Origin: Hyphomicrobiales bacterium
GTDB lineage: Bacteria; Pseudomonadota; Alphaproteobacteria; Rhizobiales; Beijerinckiaceae
Assembly: GCA_027484605.1 (NCBI GenBank)
Contig: JAIXSR010000089.1
Location: 31,105 to 95,104, forward strand
Length of the DNA: 64,000 nt
Reading direction: 5' to 3'
In this document: one piece after another, positions 1-8,319 of the stretch
How the letters are laid out: every line of letters starts with the position of its first letter
Numbering within the stretch: position 1 is the first letter of the stretch
Program-made: the position numbers and the translations under genes
The notes under the pieces: generated by a model
Database searches by the model: none
The model's input: only the letters and a program-made list of their open reading frames with translations
Told to the model about the DNA's origin: nothing

Positions 1-1
1 G

Positions 2-469
2 GACCTTGCCCATGGCGCCCTCTCGCTGATCGAGCACCGCCTGAAGGCGCAGGAGATCCGGCTGGAGCGCCATTTTCCGGCCGAGCCTGTGCTGGTCGAG
101 GCCCGGCCCAACCGGCTCGAACAGGTGATCGTCAATCTGCTCGCGAATGCGATCGATGCCAGCGAGGAGGCCGCACGCCACGCGCCGGGCGCGCGCCGCA
201 TCGATGTCGTCCTTGCCCTCGAAGGCGAAGAGGCCTGCCTCCGCGTCGAGGACGAGGGAAGCGGCCTCGGCGATCTGCCGCCGGACCGGCTGTTCGAGCC
301 CTTCTTCTCCACCAAGGCGACCGGGCGCGGGCTGGGGCTTGGCTTGTCGATCTCGCGTGGCATCATGGCCGAGCATCGCGGCCAGCTTCGCCTCGCATCG
401 CGGGCCGGCGGCGGCGTCGCGGCCGAACTCCGCCTGCCGCGCCTGCACAGGGAGAATGCTGCCCGATGA
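2..469 (+). CDS. Sensor histidine kinase, C-terminal part (DctB-like)
   Basis: This is the 3' end of a histidine kinase; the rest lies before the window. About 155 residues are visible and hold the HATPase domain. The N box is EQVIVNLLANAIDA, the G1 box is DEGSGLG, and the F and G2 boxes are LFEPFFSTK and GRGLGLGLSISRGI. No sensor, membrane or phospho-acceptor region is in view. The stop codon overlaps the start of the response regulator by four bases (ATGA), so the two form a coupled two-component pair. The partner is an NtrC/DctD-type regulator, which suggests a DctB-like kinase for organic acids. The stimulus cannot be read from this fragment. Confidence 0.9.
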   Translation, partial: DLAHGALSLIEHRLKAQEIRLERHFPAEPVLVEARPNRLEQVIVNLLANAIDASEEAARHAPGARRIDVVLALEGEEACLRVEDEGSGLGDLPPDRLFEPFFSTKATGRGLGLGLSISRGIMAEHRGQLRLASRAGGGVAAELRLPRLHRENAAR

Positions 470-1848
470 GCCTGCCGCCCGCACCGCCCGCACCCGGCCG
501 GATCCTCGTCGTCGAGGATGACCGCATGGTCCGCCATGCCCTGGTGGAATGGCTCGGCATTGCCGGCCACGACGTCACCGAGGCCGAGGATGCCGAGGCC
601 GCCTTGGCGGAGATCCGGCGCGCGGAGCCGGAGCTCGTCCTGTCGGATATCCGTATGCCCGGCCTGTCGGGGCTCGACCTGCTCGAACGCATCCGCGCCC
701 TCGATCCCGACCTTCCGGTGATCCTCGTCACCGGCCATGGCGATGTGCCGATGGCGGTCTCGGCCATGCAGCGGGGCGCCCATGACTTCGTCAGCAAACC
801 CTATGATCCCGGCCATCTCGCCGCGATCATCGCGCGCGGCCTGGCCTTGCGCCGCATGCGGGCCGAACTGGCCAGCCTGCGCGGCGGCGGCCCGGGAACC
901 GGCCCGATCGAGGCCAGGCTGATCGGGCCGTCCCGGGTTATGGAGATCGTCAGGCGGCAGGCGCTGAAGCTCGCGCCCCTCCCGGTCGATGTGTTGCTGG
1001 TCGGCGAGACCGGCACAGGCAAGGATGTGCTGGCAGAAGCACTCCATGCCGCCAGCCCGAGGGCGCGCGGCCCCTTCGTGGCGCTGAACTGCGCCGCGAT
1101 CCCCGCCGATCTCGCGGAGAGCGAGCTGTTCGGCCATGAGGAAGGCGCCTTCACCGGCACACGGGGCGCCCGGGCCGGCAAGTTCGAGGCGGCACAGGGC
1201 GGCACGATCTTCCTCGACGAGATCGAGAGCATGCCGTTGGCGCTGCAGGCCAAGGTCCTGCGCGTCCTGCAGGACCGGCAGGTCGAGCGGCTTGGTTCGA
1301 ACCGGCCGCGCCCGCTCGATCTCCGCATCATCGCCGCGACAAAGGCCGATCTCCGCGCTTCAGGCGAGGCGGGGCAGTTCCGGGCCGACCTGTTCTACCG
1401 GCTCGCGGGCGCGGAACTGCACCTGCCCCCCCTCCGCACGCGGGAGCAGGATGCCCTGCTGCTCTTCGAGCTTTTCGCCAGCCGCGCCGCCCGCAGCCAG
1501 AACCTGCCGACGCCGCAGATCGGCCTCGCCGACCGCGATGCGATCCTTTCCCATGCCTGGCCCGGCAATGTCCGCGAACTCAAAAGCGTCGCCGAGCGCT
1601 TCGCCTATGGCCTGATCGAGGCCCCGGACGGGCTGGCGCGGCTCCTCCTCGGCGCCCGGGCACCGGAGGGCGCGGCGCTCGGCCTGATCCCGCGGCTTGA
1701 GGAATTCGAGCGCATGCTTATCGGAGCCGCTCTGGCGGAAACCGGCGGCACCGTCTCTGCAGCCGCCGAGCGTCTGGGCCTGCCGCGCCGGACGCTCAGC
1801 GACCGCATGGCCCGGCTGGGCATGGCCCCACGGGAAACCGGCGGCTGA
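466..1848 (+). CDS. Sigma-54-dependent response regulator, DctD/NtrC family
   Basis: This 460-residue transcription activator has three parts. The receiver domain (about 13-130) has acidic ED residues at 18-19, phospho-acceptor D61, T89 and K111. The AAA+ domain (about 150-385) has Walker A GETGTGKD and Walker B GGTIFLDEIE. The C-terminal Fis-type helix-turn-helix ends with LPRRTLSDRMARLG, which resembles DctD. The sigma-54 contact loop reads GAFTGT, where the family consensus is GAFTGA. It is translationally coupled to the kinase and ends 15 bases before the convergent iclR-type gene. Its target promoters are not identifiable here, and assignment to C4-dicarboxylate control is inference from family resemblance. 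Confidence 0.88.
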   Translation: MSLPPAPPAPGRILVVEDDRMVRHALVEWLGIAGHDVTEAEDAEAALAEIRRAEPELVLSDIRMPGLSGLDLLERIRALDPDLPVILVTGHGDVPMAVSAMQRGAHDFVSKPYDPGHLAAIIARGLALRRMRAELASLRGGGPGTGPIEARLIGPSRVMEIVRRQALKLAPLPVDVLLVGETGTGKDVLAEALHAASPRARGPFVALNCAAIPADLAESELFGHEEGAFTGTRGARAGKFEAAQGGTIFLDEIESMPLALQAKVLRVLQDRQVERLGSNRPRPLDLRIIAATKADLRASGEAGQFRADLFYRLAGAELHLPPLRTREQDALLLFELFASRAARSQNLPTPQIGLADRDAILSHAWPGNVRELKSVAERFAYGLIEAPDGLARLLLGARAPEGAALGLIPRLEEFERMLIGAALAETGGTVSAAAERLGLPRRTLSDRMARLGMAPRETGG

Positions 1849-1863
1849 GCGGAGCCGGGCTGG

Positions 1864-2586
1864 TCACCCCGCCTGGAGCCGCGCCGTCAGGCGGGAGGCA
1901 GAGGCAAGGACGAGAGCCGTGAGCCCCGGCATATCCGCCACGTCGAACCGGGTGATCGGGCCGGACAGGCCAACGGCGCCCATGAGCCGCCCTCCCTCGC
2001 CGAAGACGGGCGCGGCAACGGCCGCACTGTCCGGGTCGCGCTCGCCCCGCGACACGGCATGGCCCGCCGCCCGGATCTCGGCCGCGCGCGGATGCCCGGT
2101 GCCGGACCAGGCCGCCAGCACATGGCCGCTCGCGCCGATGCCGAGTGGCAGGAGGCTGCCTTCCTCGAGATGGGAGCGCAGCGCGCGCGGGCCATTGACA
2201 CGGTAGAGGCAAAGCCGTGCCTCGCCCTCGCGGATGTAGAAGGCTGCCGTCTCGCCGGATTCCCGGGAGAGATGCTGCAATTCGGGCCGGATCACCCCCT
2301 CGAGCGGAAAGCCGAGCCGGTAGATCCGTGCCATGGGCAGCACCGCCGGGCCGAGCCGGAACCGGCCATCGGCCTCGCGCCGGAGAAAGCCGAACCGCTC
2401 CAGCGATCCGGATAGCCGGAGGACCGTGCTGGGATATTGCCCCGCCGCCCCGGCCAGTTCCTTGAGGGTGAGATGCGTGCGCCCCTCGCCGAAACAGGCA
2501 AGCAGCGCCAGCGCGCGCTCCACCGCCTCGACGCGCGGCAATTCCGACACATCCCCTTTCCGAAGCTTGGGCGGTCGCCCGGCCAT
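1864..2586 (-). CDS. IclR-family transcriptional regulator
   Basis: This 240-residue regulator has an N-terminal winged helix-turn-helix (RVEAVERALALLACF, then LTLKELAGAAGQYPSTVLRL) and a C-terminal IclR effector domain (about 85-235). The open frame runs much further upstream, but the ATG at 2586 is preceded by GAGGGGGAG and gives the normal family length. Earlier codons would overlap the divergent lyase gene. It is transcribed away from the HMG-CoA-lyase-like and CoA-transferase genes, so it probably controls them through the nested palindromes in the 84-base gap. The effector is unknown. Confidence 0.9.
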   Translation of the reverse strand: MAGRPPKLRKGDVSELPRVEAVERALALLACFGEGRTHLTLKELAGAAGQYPSTVLRLSGSLERFGFLRREADGRFRLGPAVLPMARIYRLGFPLEGVIRPELQHLSRESGETAAFYIREGEARLCLYRVNGPRALRSHLEEGSLLPLGIGASGHVLAAWSGTGHPRAAEIRAAGHAVSRGERDPDSAAVAAPVFGEGGRLMGAVGLSGPITRFDVADMPGLTALVLASASRLTARLQAG

Positions 2587-2630
2587 GATCTCCCCCTCGC
2601 CGCGCTTGACGGCAGCCTGATGATGGTATT

Positions 2631-2662
2631 TTCTAAAAACAGAATAATAATTCTGTCCAGAA
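2631..2662. promoter_or_regulatory. Nested TTCTG/CAGAA palindromes, likely IclR operator
   Basis: This AT-rich stretch lies between the divergent iclR-type and lyase genes. It contains a perfect inverted repeat ACAGAAT-AATA-ATTCTGT (2639-2656). A second perfect one, TTCTG-TC-CAGAA (2651-2662), overlaps its right arm, and TTCT/AGAA half-sites (2631-2644) overlap its left arm. Alternating half-sites of one motif are typical of a regulator binding as a multimer. Assignment to the adjacent IclR protein is by position only. Confidence 0.55.
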
Positions 2663-2670
2663 GAATTTTG

Positions 2671-3609
2671 ATGCATCATCCCGGAATCATCATCAGCGAG
2701 GTCGGCCCGCGCGACGGGCTGCAAAGCATCGCCCGCACCATGCCGACCGAGGCGAAGCAGCTCTGGATCCGCGCCCTCGCCGCGGCCGGCCTGCGGGAAA
2801 TCGAGGTCGGCTCCTTCGTCAACCCGAAGCGCCTGCCACAGATGGCGGATACCGCCGCCATCGTGGCCGATGCCATCACCCTGCCCGGCCTGTCGGTGAT
2901 CGCGCTCGTGCCGAACCTCGTCGGCGCGGAACGGGCCTTCGCCGCCGGCGCGCACCGGGTCTCGATGCCGGTCTCCGTCTCGGAATCGCATTCGCGCCAG
3001 AACATCAACCGCAGCCCCGAGGAAGCGATTGCCCAAGTGCAGGCGGTGGCTGCCTTGCGGCGCAGCCTGCCGGATGCGGCGGATCGCGGCGTCGAGGTCG
3101 GGCTGTCGACGGCCTTCGGCTGCACGATCGAGGGCCCGGTCGCGGAGGACCGCGTGATCCGGCTGGCCGTGCTGGCGGCGGAAGCGGGCGCGGATTCCGT
3201 GGGCCTGTCCGACACAACCGGCATGGGCAATCCGGCGCAGGTCCGGCGGCTCTTCACCCGGCTCCGCGCCGAACTGGGCAGCAAGGCCGGCGGCGCGCAT
3301 CTCCACAATACGCGCGGCCAGGGCCTCGCCAATGTCGTCGCGGCTCTGGAAGCCGGCGTGACCACCTTCGATTCCTCGCTGGCGGGCCTCGGCGGCTGTC
3401 CCTATGCCCCGGGCGCGACGGGCAACATCGTGACGGAGGATCTCGTCTTCATGCTGGAATCCTCGGGTCTGACCACCGGAATCGATATCGACGGCCTCGT
3501 CGCAGCGCGCGCCATCCTGGCCGAGGCGCTGCCGGGCGAGCCGCTTTACGGCCATGTGGCCGAGGCTGGCCTGCCCAAGGGCTTCCAATATGCCGGAGAC
3601 CGGGCATGA
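2671..3609 (+). CDS. Hydroxymethylglutaryl-CoA lyase family protein
   Basis: This 312-residue TIM-barrel lyase belongs to the HMG-CoA lyase family, which cleaves 3-hydroxy-3-methylglutaryl-CoA or a related 3-hydroxyacyl-CoA. The catalytic region EVGPRDGLQ lies at 10-18, the metal-binding HLHNTRGQG follows, and the C-terminal signature is GLGGCPYAPGATGN with the family cysteine. The frame is open to 2437, but the ATG at 2671 puts EVGPRDGLQ at the usual distance and leaves the promoter region free. It overlaps the next gene by ATGA. The partner is a CoA-transferase, so the pair probably activates a free branched hydroxy-dicarboxylic acid to its CoA ester and splits it. The exact substrate is not evident. 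Confidence 0.85.
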   Translation: MHHPGIIISEVGPRDGLQSIARTMPTEAKQLWIRALAAAGLREIEVGSFVNPKRLPQMADTAAIVADAITLPGLSVIALVPNLVGAERAFAAGAHRVSMPVSVSESHSRQNINRSPEEAIAQVQAVAALRRSLPDAADRGVEVGLSTAFGCTIEGPVAEDRVIRLAVLAAEAGADSVGLSDTTGMGNPAQVRRLFTRLRAELGSKAGGAHLHNTRGQGLANVVAALEAGVTTFDSSLAGLGGCPYAPGATGNIVTEDLVFMLESSGLTTGIDIDGLVAARAILAEALPGEPLYGHVAEAGLPKGFQYAGDRA

Positions 3610-4814
3610 CCGTGATCGCGCCGCTTGCCGGGATCCGGGTCGTCGAATTCTCCCACATGGTCATGGGGCCGAGCTGCGGGCTGGTCCTCGCCGATCTCGG
3701 CGCAGATGTGATCAAGGTCGAACCGGCCGGTGCCGGCGACAATACCCGCCGCCTCGCCGGATCGGGCGCGGGCTTCTTCGTCAGCTTCAACCGCAACAAG
3801 CGCTCGATCGCGATTGACCTGAAGACGCCGCGCGGCCTCGCCCTGGTCCGCCGCTTCATCGCCTCGGCGGATGTGATGACCGAGAATTTCCGTCCCGGCG
3901 CGCTGGAAGCACTCGGCCTCGGATACGAGGCGCTCAGGGCCGGAAACCCCCGGCTGATCCATTGCTCGCTCAAGGGTTTCCTCACCGGGCCCTACGAGCA
4001 TCGCGCCGCCCTCGACGAGGTGGTGCAGATGCTCGGCGGCCTCGCCTACATGACCGGCCCGCCCGGCCGGCCACTCCGGGCCGGCGCCTCGGTCAACGAC
4101 ATCATGGGCGGCATGTTCGCCGCGATCGGCATCCTCGCCGCGCTCAACGAGCGGCATGCCACGGGGCGGGGCCGCTCGGTCAGGGCGGGCCTGTTCGAGA
4201 ACTGCATCTACCTGATGTCGACCCACATGATGCAGTTCGCCGTCACCGGAAAGCCGGCCGCGCCGATGCCGAACCGGCTCGCGGCCTGGGCGGTGTATGA
4301 CGTGTTCGACATGGCCGATGGCAGCCAGGTCTTCATTGGCGTGGTCTCGGATACGCAATGGTCGGCCTTCTGCGCGGCCTTCGGGCTGGCGGACCTGCTG
4401 TCCGACCCCGCCCTTGCCACCAACCGGGACCGCGTTCTGGCGCGCGAGCGTTTCATGCCCCGCCTGCATGCCCTGTTCGCCAGCCGCCCGCGCGCGGAAA
4501 TCCTGGCCGAATGCGAGCGGATCGGCCTGCCCTTCGCGCCGATCAACCGCCCCGAGGACATGTTCGACGATCCCCATCTCAACCATCCCGGCGCGATGGT
4601 GCCGGTGACGATCCCCGGCGGCGCCTCCGCGCGGGTGCCGGCCCTGCCGCTCGAATTCGACGGCGAAAGGCCCGGCCTCCGGCACGACATCCCGCGGGCG
4701 GGGGAGCAGGGCGCCGAGCTCTGCCGCGAACTCGGCCTCGGCGAGGCCGAGATCAGCGAGCTGATCGCCGCCGGGATTCTCACGGTCGAGGGCGCGGCGA
4801 CCCCACCGACCTGA
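3606..4814 (+). CDS. CaiB/BaiF (family III) CoA-transferase
   Basis: This 402-residue family III acyl-CoA transferase is full length. The N-terminal CoA-fold signature is LAGIRVVEFSHMVMGP with LGADVIKVEP. The expected catalytic Asp is D165 in VNDIMGGM, followed by the typical IGILAALNERHATGRG helix. Such enzymes move CoA between an acyl-CoA donor and a carboxylic acid through an aspartyl-CoA anhydride. The start overlaps the lyase stop by ATGA, so the two are one operon under the divergent IclR protein. The gene ends nine bases before the convergent DUF1185 gene. Donor and acceptor are unknown; a 3-hydroxy-3-methylglutarate- or citramalate-like acid would fit the lyase partner. Confidence 0.88.
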   Translation: MTVIAPLAGIRVVEFSHMVMGPSCGLVLADLGADVIKVEPAGAGDNTRRLAGSGAGFFVSFNRNKRSIAIDLKTPRGLALVRRFIASADVMTENFRPGALEALGLGYEALRAGNPRLIHCSLKGFLTGPYEHRAALDEVVQMLGGLAYMTGPPGRPLRAGASVNDIMGGMFAAIGILAALNERHATGRGRSVRAGLFENCIYLMSTHMMQFAVTGKPAAPMPNRLAAWAVYDVFDMADGSQVFIGVVSDTQWSAFCAAFGLADLLSDPALATNRDRVLARERFMPRLHALFASRPRAEILAECERIGLPFAPINRPEDMFDDPHLNHPGAMVPVTIPGGASARVPALPLEFDGERPGLRHDIPRAGEQGAELCRELGLGEAEISELIAAGILTVEGAATPPT

Positions 4815-4823
4815 TGGCCCGCC

Positions 4824-5414
4824 CTAGCGCAGGCCGTCCCATTTGCTGATCTCGGATTGCTGCAATCCGCCCATGCGCGCATGCGGGCGGCCGCCGGTCG
4901 TCATGGCCAGCACGAACATCAGCTCGTCCGCACGCGGCGAATCCGGCACCACCACGGTCACGCCATCGAAATGCGAACGCACGTAGGCGGCATTGCGGTG
5001 ATGGATCGGCACATCGAGCGGGGTGCCGATGGCACCGATCTTCGTCATCGAGGGCACGATGGCAAGCGCCTTGCCCAGCAATTCGCGCATCGCATAGCCG
5101 CCGGGCACATGCCAGAGCGCGCCATGCTCGATCTCGCCATTGGATCCGATCAATGAACCCTTGCCATAGGCCTCGACCTCGGCGGGCTTGATGCCCATGG
5201 CCGCACAAAGGCGCATCGAGCATTCGAGCCCGAGCGGCTTCAGCAGGTCCATGAAGGGCTGCAGCTCCGGATGATAGGCGCCGGCGAAAGGATTGCGGAG
5301 GATGCAGGCCACCCATCCATGCCGGATCGGCCTGTCGAGGACCGGCCCGCCATCATGGCGCACTTCCTCGACGAAAACCGCGATCTTGCGGACATTCACG
5401 GTGAGATCGACCAT
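4824..5414 (-). CDS. DUF1185 (amino acid synthesis family) protein
   Basis: This 196-residue cytoplasmic protein matches the family annotated as amino acid synthesis family (DUF1185), which has no established reaction. It has no signal peptide or membrane segment. Recognisable stretches are RNPFAGAYHPELQPFMDLL near residue 40 and MTTGGRPHARMGGL near the C-terminus. A good Shine-Dalgarno (GGAGGAAATACC before ATG) supports the start. The first 19 bases overlap the end of the UPF0280 gene, so it is the last gene of the long minus-strand operon. Its co-occurrence with the 6-hydroxynicotinate-reductase-like and UPF0280 genes suggests a role in the same heterocycle pathway. Confidence 0.8.
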   Translation of the reverse strand: MVDLTVNVRKIAVFVEEVRHDGGPVLDRPIRHGWVACILRNPFAGAYHPELQPFMDLLKPLGLECSMRLCAAMGIKPAEVEAYGKGSLIGSNGEIEHGALWHVPGGYAMRELLGKALAIVPSMTKIGAIGTPLDVPIHHRNAAYVRSHFDGVTVVVPDSPRADELMFVLAMTTGGRPHARMGGLQQSEISKWDGLR

Positions 5415-6337
5415 GGTATTTCCTCCCGGCCCGTGGCGGGCATGCTGATGGTGAGTGTCGAATCGGAGTGTGACAGGGCATGGCCCGCGCCGGCCTGCGG
5501 GCCGACAAGCCGATGCTCGCCCTGAAGGCTGAGGGCGGCGGCGCGGATCAGGCCACGCCCGATCAGGGCCCCGGCGAGGGCGGCGCCGGCGGCCAGCGCC
5601 TGCCGCGCAGCTTCGGCCCCCAGCGGCGGAACCGCCACCGTGACCGGCCTGTCGCCGAGATCGCTGTCCGGATCAAGGGCGATGGCCGGCGCCCGCCGGA
5701 TTGCCGGATGGCCGGGCAAATCGACGGCATTGGCCACGAGCGTGGCCGCGGCATCCGCCTCGGCGGCCGAGCCAGCAAGCACGGTGACACTGTCGGCAAT
5801 GCCCAGCGAGAAGGATCGCCCCTGCGCACCGGATGTCGCGATGCCGCCGATCCCGTCCGCTTCCCTCAGGCGGATCGCGCCGTCCAGCGCCGGCACCGGA
5901 CCACGCGAGAAATCGGCGGCCACACCGATGGCGAGGGTCTCGCCCGGCGCGAGATGCAGGGCAATATCCCCCCCATTGTTCACGAACGCCCGCCGGAGCG
6001 ATGCCGCACCGGTCATGGCGGCGAGAACCTCGTCGGCCACCGCGCCGGCAACCGCCGCCATCGGCGTCAGGAAAGCCGGCCGGTGCACCAGGCAGGCGGT
6101 GAGCATCCGCCCGGCGACCGGCCCCCGGAAGCGGCGCGCCGCTGTCGCGGCTTGGCGCAGTTCCGGCAATTCCGCCACCAATTCGCCGAGGATCGACCCG
6201 AAGCGCCGGATAGCCGCCGCCTCGGCCGCCGCGACAGCCCCGGCCGTGCCCCAGGCCTTGAGGACAAGGTCGATCGGCCCATGCTGGAGATGCAGCCGCT
6301 CGCCGGTCAGGCGCTGGATCCGGGGCGGCTCCATCAT
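5396..6337 (-). CDS. UPF0280 family protein (ApbE-like fold)
   Basis: This 313-residue protein is recognised as UPF0280. From knowledge of the family, it shares the fold of ApbE flavin transferases. The N-terminal region is RLHLQHGPIDLVLKAWG. The middle has the conserved GAVADEVLAAM and FVNNGGDIALHL motifs, then GIATSGAQGRSFSLGIADSV, which resembles the ApbE threonine/serine region. It starts three bases after the MarR stop and overlaps the DUF1185 gene. Its position two genes below an iron-sulfur reductase suggests a maturation role such as flavin attachment, but this is speculation. No signal peptide is visible, so it would act in the cytoplasm. Confidence 0.8.
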   Translation of the reverse strand: MMEPPRIQRLTGERLHLQHGPIDLVLKAWGTAGAVAAAEAAAIRRFGSILGELVAELPELRQAATAARRFRGPVAGRMLTACLVHRPAFLTPMAAVAGAVADEVLAAMTGAASLRRAFVNNGGDIALHLAPGETLAIGVAADFSRGPVPALDGAIRLREADGIGGIATSGAQGRSFSLGIADSVTVLAGSAAEADAAATLVANAVDLPGHPAIRRAPAIALDPDSDLGDRPVTVAVPPLGAEAARQALAAGAALAGALIGRGLIRAAALSLQGEHRLVGPQAGAGHALSHSDSTLTISMPATGREEIPWSISP

Positions 6338-6340
6338 GGT

Positions 6341-6814
6341 TCAGCCCAGCTTCTCGAGCAGGCGCACGATCTCGCGCTGCTCGCGTTCCGTCAGCGGCTC
6401 GAGCGTGCGCGCGGTGACCGTGGCCCCCTCGGCCTTCATCGCCAGGGTCAGGGCCCGGCCCTGCGGCGAGAGTTCGAGGATGACGAGCCGGGCATCATTC
6501 GGATCGATGGCCTGCGTGAGCAGGCCGCGCTTCACCAGCCGTGCCGCGATGCCGAACATCGTGGCCGGATCGGCACCGACCGAGCGGCCGAGCTGGTTCT
6601 GCGAGGTCGGACCGAAATCATGCAGCTTGGCCAGGACCGCGAACTGGACCGGCGTCACCTCGAAATCACCCATCACCTGCTCGAAGATCGCACTGGCACG
6701 CTGATGGGCGCGGCGGATCAGATAGCCGATCTGCCGTTCGAGCACGTAATCCGCCACCGCATCCTCGGTGACCGCGGGAATGGGCTTCTCGATCTTGACG
6801 CGCCGCGCTTTCAT
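6341..6814 (-). CDS. MarR-family regulator, probable regulator of the heterocycle regulon
   Basis: This 157-residue MarR protein has the winged helix at about 55-125: VTPVQFAVLAKLHDFGPTSQ, recognition region ADPATMFGIAARLVKRGLL, and wing DPNDARLVILELS. MarR dimers usually bind short palindromes and release them on binding an aromatic or heterocyclic acid. It overlaps the upstream reductase gene by ATGA and lies inside the operon. It is therefore the natural candidate to bind the TTCGT-NN-ACGAA palindromes at 15646, 20520 and 21373 and to regulate its own expression. That pairing is inferred from position. Confidence 0.88.
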   Translation of the reverse strand: MKARRVKIEKPIPAVTEDAVADYVLERQIGYLIRRAHQRASAIFEQVMGDFEVTPVQFAVLAKLHDFGPTSQNQLGRSVGADPATMFGIAARLVKRGLLTQAIDPNDARLVILELSPQGRALTLAMKAEGATVTARTLEPLTEREQREIVRLLEKLG

Positions 6815-8319
6815 CCGCCTCTCCCGAAGGGCCAGGGATTGTCATCCTGCCAGGGCTCGATTCGCGCCTCCGGTGCAATCTCCCGCAGGATATCGCCGAT
6901 CGGGACGATATCGCCGGCATGCCCGCCAAGTTTCGCATAGAGATCGCGCGGGAGGGTGAACTCGATCGGCGCCACGATGGCAGGCGTCGGCACATAGCCG
7001 AAGGACCGGCCCGGCATCCGGGTGACATCGGCCATGACGGTGATGCCGCCGCCGGGCCAGAGATAGGCCGGCGCGCCGCCGAGGGTGACGCGCGTTTCCC
7101 CGCGCGCCACGGAGCGGGTCAGCAGGACCGGGTTCTCGGTCACCCCGGCCCGCAGGCTCCCGCCGGCCCCGGCCATGAACACCACCGAGCAGAGCGAGGG
7201 CTCGCAATTCTCCCCGATCCGGTCGACGACGGCCGCCACCGCCGCCGGCATCGGCGCCGGGACGGGCACGAGATTCTCGTCGAGAATGCAATAGAGCGCA
7301 TCCTCGCCGGTGGTCGAGGTCAGCAGCAGCCTCAGGCCGGGCCAGGCCTGCGCCGGATCGATCTTCTGGATGATCGAGAGCGGATCGGAAATATCCGTCC
7401 CGCCCCAGCCAAGGCCCGGATTGGCAACCTGGAAATACCGGCCCGGCGTGGATTTCCGCCCGCGCACGCGAATGCCGGCCAGCCGCATGTCCAGGACCTT
7501 GCCGGCCTGGTGCTCGGTGAGGACGCCGGTAATGTGATCATCGACGACGATCACCTCGTCGACATGGCCGAGCCATTGCCGGGCGAAGATCCCCACCGTG
7601 GCCGAACCGCAGCCGACGCGCATCCGTTCCTCGGGCCGGCCATCGACGACGGGCGCCTTTCCGGCCTGGACGACGACCCCGTGGCCGCCATCGATCGTGA
7701 GCGTGACGGCCTCGCCCGAGCAGAGCCGGAGCATGGCATCGCAGGTGACATTGCCTTCCTTCTTCGAGCCGCCCGTGAGATGGCGCACCCCGCCGATGGA
7801 GAGCATCTGCGAGCCGTATTCGGCGGTCGTCACATGGCCGACCTGCTCGCCATCGACCCGGATCGGCGCGGCCTCGGGGCCGAGATGGCGGTCGGTATCG
7901 ATCTTCACCTTCACGCCGCAATAGCTGAAGATCCCCTCCGTCACGACAGTGACCGTATCGACGCCGTCATGTTCGGCCGAGACGATGAAGGGCGCTGGCT
8001 TGTAATCCGGATAGGTCGTGCCCGCGCCGACGCCGCTCACGAAGGTGCGCGCCGGATCGAGCAGCGCGCCATCCCATTCGTTGCGGCCGAACTCGACCAG
8101 CGGATTGCCGGCTTCGAGCGCCCGCTCGAGCAGGACCACCGGATCGGTGCGCACGAGCTTGCCATCCTCGTTCGCATAGCGCGAACACGCCCCGGAGCGC
8201 CCGGGCCGGATGCGGCAGAGCACGGGGCAGGCATCGCATCGCACGATGCCCTCCTCGCCTTCCGCCGCGCCGAATTTCTTCGACCGGGCCTCGCGCGAAA
8301 GCTGATCGACCGTGCTCAT
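6811..8319 (-). CDS. 6-hydroxynicotinate reductase-like iron-sulfur protein
   Basis: This 502-residue protein resembles proteins annotated as 6-hydroxynicotinate reductase, the ferredoxin-dependent enzyme that reduces 6-hydroxynicotinate to 1,4,5,6-tetrahydro-6-oxonicotinate in Eubacterium barkeri. An N-terminal cluster motif C28-X2-C31-X3-C35-X9-C45 (CDACPVLC then GACSRY) should bind an Fe-S centre. Further on are GGSKKEGNVTCDAMLRLCSG and GCGSATVGIFARQW. No signal peptide or membrane segment is seen. It overlaps both neighbours by ATGA: the Mo hydroxylase upstream, which would make the hydroxy-heteroaromatic, and the MarR gene downstream. The order hydroxylase then reductase mirrors the first two steps of anaerobic-type nicotinate breakdown. 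The actual ring substrate here is unproven. Confidence 0.75.
   Translation of the reverse strand: MSTVDQLSREARSKKFGAAEGEEGIVRCDACPVLCRIRPGRSGACSRYANEDGKLVRTDPVVLLERALEAGNPLVEFGRNEWDGALLDPARTFVSGVGAGTTYPDYKPAPFIVSAEHDGVDTVTVVTEGIFSYCGVKVKIDTDRHLGPEAAPIRVDGEQVGHVTTAEYGSQMLSIGGVRHLTGGSKKEGNVTCDAMLRLCSGEAVTLTIDGGHGVVVQAGKAPVVDGRPEERMRVGCGSATVGIFARQWLGHVDEVIVVDDHITGVLTEHQAGKVLDMRLAGIRVRGRKSTPGRYFQVANPGLGWGGTDISDPLSIIQKIDPAQAWPGLRLLLTSTTGEDALYCILDENLVPVPAPMPAAVAAVVDRIGENCEPSLCSVVFMAGAGGSLRAGVTENPVLLTRSVARGETRVTLGGAPAYLWPGGGITVMADVTRMPGRSFGYVPTPAIVAPIEFTLPRDLYAKLGGHAGDIVPIGDILREIAPEARIEPWQDDNPWPFGRGG

Noticed and set aside
2587..3588. Upstream extension of the IclR reading frame to 574 residues
   Set aside because: The extension is antisense to the lyase gene and has no domain, while the ATG at 2586 has a strong ribosome binding site.
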